The position numbers and the translations under genes were made by a program. The notes below the pieces were generated by a model. That model searched no databases. It had not been told where the DNA came from and saw only the letters and a program-made list of their open reading frames with translations. This document shows positions 60,147 to 64,000 of a stretch of DNA of 64,000 nucleotides, in pieces (within the stretch, counting starts at the first letter, position 1; each line of letters begins with the position of its first letter). Source of the stretch: Lachnospiraceae bacterium (GTDB lineage Bacteria > Bacillota > Clostridia > Lachnospirales > Lachnospiraceae); the NCBI GenBank assembly GCA_016284315.1, contig JAEEOO010000057.1:1-64000 (forward strand). Reading direction: 5' to 3'.

Positions 60147-60746
60147 TTTTTTTGTAAATTGATCGATAATCGATCCGATGGCCGTAAAGAGATGGGGCTT
60201 CAATTCATCTATCGTCACGGGCTGCTCATAAAGTATGGCTGAATAAATACTGCTTCCCGTCAATTCTATTATCATGTACATCATAAGCTTCGGATCCGTA
60301 ATGGTATTTCCGATGTCATCAAGGAACTGCTTTGTTGCTTCCTTGATTGGCTCTTCCTCCATGACCGCCGGACTTTCCATCATATATCTTGAAAATCCCA
60401 GTCCAAGATTTTTAGAGATGAACATAAGGAGCACCTTATCTTTTGTAAGGGCACTTATGATATCATCCAGAACAAAAAATATCTTCTCACGAATATCGTT
60501 TATCCCCTCTTTATGAAGCCTTTCCAGGGCTGATTCAAACAGAAGAGTAGCCTTGTGAACAAGAAGCTTACTGTTTATATCATACTTATCCTTAAAATAA
60601 AGATAAAACGTTCCTTTTGCCACACCCGCCGCTTCCACGATATCTGCGATGGAAGTGTTGTTTATTCCTTTTGTTGTAAAAAGATCGAATGCCGTATTCA
60701 GCAGCGACTCTCTTTTCTTTTGTTTATTAGTCTCGGCCTTTCCCAT
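60144..60746 (-). CDS. TetR/AcrR regulator of the MMPL module
   Basis: A 200-aa regulator. Start 60746 (MGKAETNKQ) has GGAAAGG at the right distance; an upstream in-frame start does not. HTH: TSIADIVEAAGVAKGTFYLYFKDKYD. It is divergent from the MMPL gene; two TGACC-type palindromes lie between them, so it probably represses the exporter and itself. The ligand may be an exported lipid or toxic compound; not predictable. Confidence 0.9.
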   Translation of the reverse strand: MGKAETNKQKKRESLLNTAFDLFTTKGINNTSIADIVEAAGVAKGTFYLYFKDKYDINSKLLVHKATLLFESALERLHKEGINDIREKIFFVLDDIISALTKDKVLLMFISKNLGLGFSRYMMESPAVMEEEPIKEATKQFLDDIGNTITDPKLMMYMIIELTGSSIYSAILYEQPVTIDELKPHLFTAIGSIIDQFTKK

Positions 60747-60824
60747 AAGCAAACCTTTCCGAATCTTTCTAATACTGATTTTTACACATAAAAAATAAAA
60801 AATCAATAAACTTTCAAAAAAATA

Positions 60825-60879
60825 TTGACCAATGGTCAGAAATTTGATATAACGCTTTTAGAAAAATGAACAACGGTCA
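60825..60879 (+). promoter_or_regulatory. MMPL promoter with two TetR operators
   Basis: Promoter: TTGACC (60825-60830), 17-bp spacer, TATAAC (60848-60853). Operator 1, TGACC-AAT-GGTCA (60826-60838), is a perfect palindrome over the -35 box. Operator 2, TGAACAACGGTCA (60867-60879), is a close variant 41 bp downstream (about four helical turns). Confidence 0.8.
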
Positions 60880-60899
60880 TTTTTGAGAGGAGAATGAAA

Positions 60900-62996
60900 A
60901 TGATTAACTTAGGAAAAAAGATTGTTAAATTCAAAGTTCCGATCTTTATCCTGTCACTTCTGCTTCTGATACCCTCGGCACTGGGCTATATGAAGACGAG
61001 AGTAAACTACGACATCCTCTATTACCTTCCCAAGGAAATAGAGACAATGGTGGGACAGGATATTCTTGTGGACGAATTCGGAACCGGCGCTGTTTCCTTC
61101 CTGATTGTTGAAGGAATGGAGGAACAGGATGCGGCGAAGATAAAAGAAAAGGTTGAGAATGTGGATCATGTAGCTAAGGTCATTTGGTACGATTCCTTCG
61201 CAGACCTTTCAATCCCCATGGAGATGTTACCCGACAACCTCTACGAAGCCTTCAACAACGGTGACGCCACCATGATGGCAGTTGTCTTTGACGACACCAC
61301 ATCATCCGACGGAACCATGAATGCTATAAAAGATATCAGAAAGGTTGCCGGTGAGCAGTGCTTCTTAAGCGGTATGAGCGCGGTGGTTTCAGACACCAAG
61401 GATCTTTCCGAAAAAGAAACTCCTTTATATGTTCTCATTGCCGTTGTACTTGCACTTGTGGTTTTGTCACTTACCATGGATTCTTTCCTTGCTCCTGTAT
61501 TCTTCTTAATAAGCATAGGAATGGCTATCCTTTATAACCTTGGATCCAATGTGCTCCTGGGTGAGATATCATACATCACTAAAGCTCTTGCAGCGGTGCT
61601 TCAGCTGGGCGTTACCATGGACTATTCAATATTCCTCTGGCACAGTTACGAAGAAAACCTTGTAAGATTTGATAACGACAAAGAAAGAGCCATGGCACAT
61701 GCCATTTCCGGCACCATCACTTCCGTAATAGGAAGCTCAATCACAACTGTAGCCGGATTCGTTGCACTTTGCTTCATGAGCTTTACACTTGGCCTGGATC
61801 TGGGAATTGTGATGGCCAAGGGCGTTCTCATAGGAGTGCTCTCCTGCATAACAATTTTGCCTTCAATGATCCTTATCTTTGATAAGGCCATCGGAAAGAC
61901 AAAGCACAAAGCGCTCCTTCCTGAGATGCCGAAAGTATCTGAGTTCATCGTTAACCACAATTGGATATTTGCGATACTGTTCGTTGCTCTCTTGATCCCT
62001 GCAGTATTCGGATACAAGAACACATCGGTTTATTACAACCTTGATACATCCCTTCCTAAAGATCTTCCAAGCGTTGTGGCAAATACAAAGCTTAATGATC
62101 TGTTTGAAATGAACAGTACTCACATGGTGCTTTACGATACAGACATGCCTCTTGCAGATACCGAGAGCATGATCGAAGAGTTAAAGAATGTTGAGGGAGT
62201 TAAAAATGTCCTTGGCCTTGATTCAATCGTAGGCCCCGGCATCCCCAGAGATTTTCTACCTCAGAAATTAACGGGAGATCTTGAGAGTGATGATTATAAA
62301 CTGCTTCTTGTAATGAGCGAATACAAAGTCGCAAGCGATGAGGTAAATGCTCAGTGCAGCAGCATAAGCAAGATCATCAAGTCCTATGACAAGGACGCAC
62401 TTCTTGTAGGAGAGGCACCTTGTACAAAGGATCTTATCGAGATCACAGACAAGGATTTTGCAAAGGTTAGCGAAGTATCCATCGGAGCCATCTTCCTTAT
62501 CATTGCATTTGTATTTAAGTCAGTGAGCCTTCCTATTATTCTGGTTGGAGTCATTGAACTTGCGATATTCATTAACATGGGAATCCCGTACTACACCGGA
62601 ACAGTTCTTCCCTTTGTGGCTTCCATCGTTATCGGAACCATTCAGCTTGGATCAACTGTTGACTATGCGATCCTCATGACCACCAGATATAAGAAGGAAA
62701 GGTCAAGAGGAGCAGACAAAAAAGAGGCAGTCCTCATCGCACACAAAGCAAGCATGAGATCCGTAATGGTCAGCGCGCTTAGCTTCTTCGCAGCGACTTT
62801 CGGTGTAGGACTTATCAGTAACATCGATATGATCAGTTCCCTCTGCGCACTTATGGCAAGAGGAGCCCTTATCAGTATGGTCATTGTACTTACCATGCTT
62901 CCCACCATGCTGATGATATTTGATAAAGTAATTTGTCATACATCAATTGGATTTTTGGGAAAGAGAAATAAGAAATGTAAGGAGGCATTATCATGA
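60900..62996 (+). CDS. MMPL/RND family exporter
   Basis: A 698-aa membrane transporter. The ATG at 60900 has AGGAG seven bases upstream; ATG 60894 is too close. TM1 near 13-30, extracellular domain 1 (to about 160), TM2-6 (about 165-330), TM7 near 355, extracellular domain 2 (to about 530) and TM8-12 at the end. The proton-relay motif VTMDYSIFLWHSYEE (about 240) and its repeat STVDYAILMTTRYKKE (about 585) are present. Such proteins export lipids or antimicrobials. The stop overlaps the next start by four bases. Confidence 0.93.
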   Translation: MINLGKKIVKFKVPIFILSLLLLIPSALGYMKTRVNYDILYYLPKEIETMVGQDILVDEFGTGAVSFLIVEGMEEQDAAKIKEKVENVDHVAKVIWYDSFADLSIPMEMLPDNLYEAFNNGDATMMAVVFDDTTSSDGTMNAIKDIRKVAGEQCFLSGMSAVVSDTKDLSEKETPLYVLIAVVLALVVLSLTMDSFLAPVFFLISIGMAILYNLGSNVLLGEISYITKALAAVLQLGVTMDYSIFLWHSYEENLVRFDNDKERAMAHAISGTITSVIGSSITTVAGFVALCFMSFTLGLDLGIVMAKGVLIGVLSCITILPSMILIFDKAIGKTKHKALLPEMPKVSEFIVNHNWIFAILFVALLIPAVFGYKNTSVYYNLDTSLPKDLPSVVANTKLNDLFEMNSTHMVLYDTDMPLADTESMIEELKNVEGVKNVLGLDSIVGPGIPRDFLPQKLTGDLESDDYKLLLVMSEYKVASDEVNAQCSSISKIIKSYDKDALLVGEAPCTKDLIEITDKDFAKVSEVSIGAIFLIIAFVFKSVSLPIILVGVIELAIFINMGIPYYTGTVLPFVASIVIGTIQLGSTVDYAILMTTRYKKERSRGADKKEAVLIAHKASMRSVMVSALSFFAATFGVGLISNIDMISSLCALMARGALISMVIVLTMLPTMLMIFDKVICHTSIGFLGKRNKKCKEALS

Positions 62997-64000
62997 AAAA
63001 GAAGAAGGCAATAGCCGTTATATTATGTAGCGCAATGATGGCAATGAGTTTTTGCTCATGCAGCTTACCCATCGGGGTATCTGATGCTACTACAGTAACA
63101 AAAGTTTTAACATCATCAGATGAAGAGATCCTTACCGATGTTGTCAGCAAGGTGGCAGGTGTAGGATCAAGCGAAGCAGGAAAAGAAGAAACAGTTTACG
63201 TTAAGACAGATGCAACCGGAAGCGTTAATTCAGTCATCGTAAGCGATCACCTTAAGAATGAAGAAAATACAGCACAGCTTGAGGATGAAACTTTTCTTAC
63301 AGACATCGTTAATGTAAAGGGTAAGGAAACCTACAAGGCTGACGGAACCAAGCTTACATGGGACGCAAACGGAAGCGATATCTATTATCAGGGAACCACG
63401 GATAAAAAACTTCCCGTCGATGTAAACATCACATACGAGCTCGATTCAAAAGAAATCGCTGCAAAAGATCTTGCCGGAAAGAGCGGACATGTAAAGATCA
63501 CTCTTAGCTATAAGAACAATTCCGCTAACACAGTAAAGATCAGTGGAAAAGATGAGACCATCTACACTCCTTTCGCTGTTGTCAGTGCTCTTACTCTTGA
63601 TGAAGAAAGATTCAAGAATATCAAAGTAACCAACGGTGCTGCTGTGGCAGACGGAAAGAGAAACATCATTGTCGGCATGGCATTCCCCGGACTTGTAGAA
63701 AGCCTTAACGGTGGAAAGACTATCGATAATGAACTTCTCGAAAACATCGAGGATGAGATCAGCATCCCTGAGAAGGTTGTAATCGAGGCAGATGTAACAG
63801 ATTTTGAATCCGGAATGATCATCACTTTGGTTACATCCGATATTACCCGTGCAATCGGACTTGATTCAATTGACCTTGATTCCAACACATCCGTAAATGA
63901 TATGAAGGATTCTATGGACAAGTTCAGCAGCGCAGGAAAAGAACTTGCAGACGGAACCGGCGCTCTTAAGGATGGAGCTCAGAAACTGGCAGATGGCAGC
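62993..64000 (+). CDS. YhgE/Pip-like exported protein, N-terminal part (partial)
   Basis: 336 codons are visible; the gene runs off the right edge. Signal peptide KKAIAVILCSAMMAMSF followed by CSC, a possible lipobox. Beta-rich domain (about 60-290), then at the window edge the start of heptad repeats ADGTGALKDGAQKLADGS, the xxxLxxG type seen in YhgE/phage-infection-protein relatives. Overlaps the MMPL stop by four bases (ATGA) after GGAGG; the two likely form one export machine under the TetR regulator. Confidence 0.82.
   Translation, partial: MKKKKAIAVILCSAMMAMSFCSCSLPIGVSDATTVTKVLTSSDEEILTDVVSKVAGVGSSEAGKEETVYVKTDATGSVNSVIVSDHLKNEENTAQLEDETFLTDIVNVKGKETYKADGTKLTWDANGSDIYYQGTTDKKLPVDVNITYELDSKEIAAKDLAGKSGHVKITLSYKNNSANTVKISGKDETIYTPFAVVSALTLDEERFKNIKVTNGAAVADGKRNIIVGMAFPGLVESLNGGKTIDNELLENIEDEISIPEKVVIEADVTDFESGMIITLVTSDITRAIGLDSIDLDSNTSVNDMKDSMDKFSSAGKELADGTGALKDGAQKLADGS

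Noticed and set aside
62993..64000. Minus-strand open frame at 63562-63921
   Set aside because: It is the antisense shadow of the YhgE-like gene, which continues in frame to the end of the window.

Overview
The window looks like chromosomal DNA of an anaerobic, low-to-mid GC Firmicute, most likely Lachnospiraceae of the Butyrivibrio/Roseburia type. This rests on gene content: a type-2 OMP decarboxylase, a FolB-FolK fusion, M18 aminopeptidase, desulfoferrodoxin (superoxide reductase), an anaerobic ribonucleotide reductase activase, a class B sortase, a CIRCE heat-shock operator, and GH94 and GH27 enzymes for plant glycans. Most genes lie on the + strand with strong AGGAGG-type ribosome binding sites. 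There is no prophage, no intact insertion sequence and no CRISPR-Cas. Genus is not certain from sequence alone.

Layout. 1-5.9 kb: tail of hypA, a hairpin-dense non-coding block, mscL with a zinc ribbon, a TPR lipoprotein, pyrF, an FAD oxidoreductase, an unknown protein and a TetR regulator. 5.9-11.3 kb: an AstE/AspA-type metallo-deacylase paired with a paralogue that has lost its metal ligands, then nrdG (minus), map with a SEC-C motif, a histidine-free Fur-like regulator and a multi-membrane protein. 11.4-11.8 kb: a 53-bp-period array of half-sites beside tRNA-Pro(AGG). 12-22.8 kb: M18 peptidase and a folate block (folC, folE, folP, then folBK further on) interrupted by a minus-strand Gx-transporter/NusG-II pair, followed by apbE and an ArsR repressor with a zinc-type site. 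22.8-33.7 kb: pheA, a DUF815 ATPase, a relic of a receiver domain, ppk1, maf, a sortase B with a VPKTG surface protein, a PHP phosphoesterase and an ABC-F protein.

33.8-38 kb: a zinc-ribbon membrane protein behind a perfect 22-bp inverted repeat, an alpha/beta hydrolase, and an orphan REC-Hpt / CheX / CheY group, then tRNA-Arg and a second 52-53 bp-period array. 38-48 kb: HAD hydrolase, GH27 alpha-galactosidase, an RlmL-type methyltransferase, a degenerate amidase-like membrane protein, rdgB, yfcE-type phosphodiesterase, a diguanylate cyclase, a YdcF-type protein and a GtrII-type membrane protein. 48-58 kb: tRNA-Pro(UGG), GH94 phosphorylase, an esterase and a PHP protein, CIRCE-controlled htpG, an RsiV-like lipoprotein and desulfoferrodoxin. 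58-64 kb: a small FliD-like protein, a palindrome cluster before tRNA-Leu, a Pr6Pr membrane protein bracketed by REP-like repeats, and a TetR / MMPL / YhgE-type export module running off the end.

The most unusual feature is the pair of arrays at 11436-11760 and 37661-37958. Units of 34-35 bp bounded by opposed heptamers (ACMTCAT and ATGAKGT) repeat every 52-53 bp, five helical turns, with constant 18-bp linkers. Sequence between the heptamers is strongly diverged, which suggests that the half-sites and their phasing are what is conserved. I know of no described element that matches.
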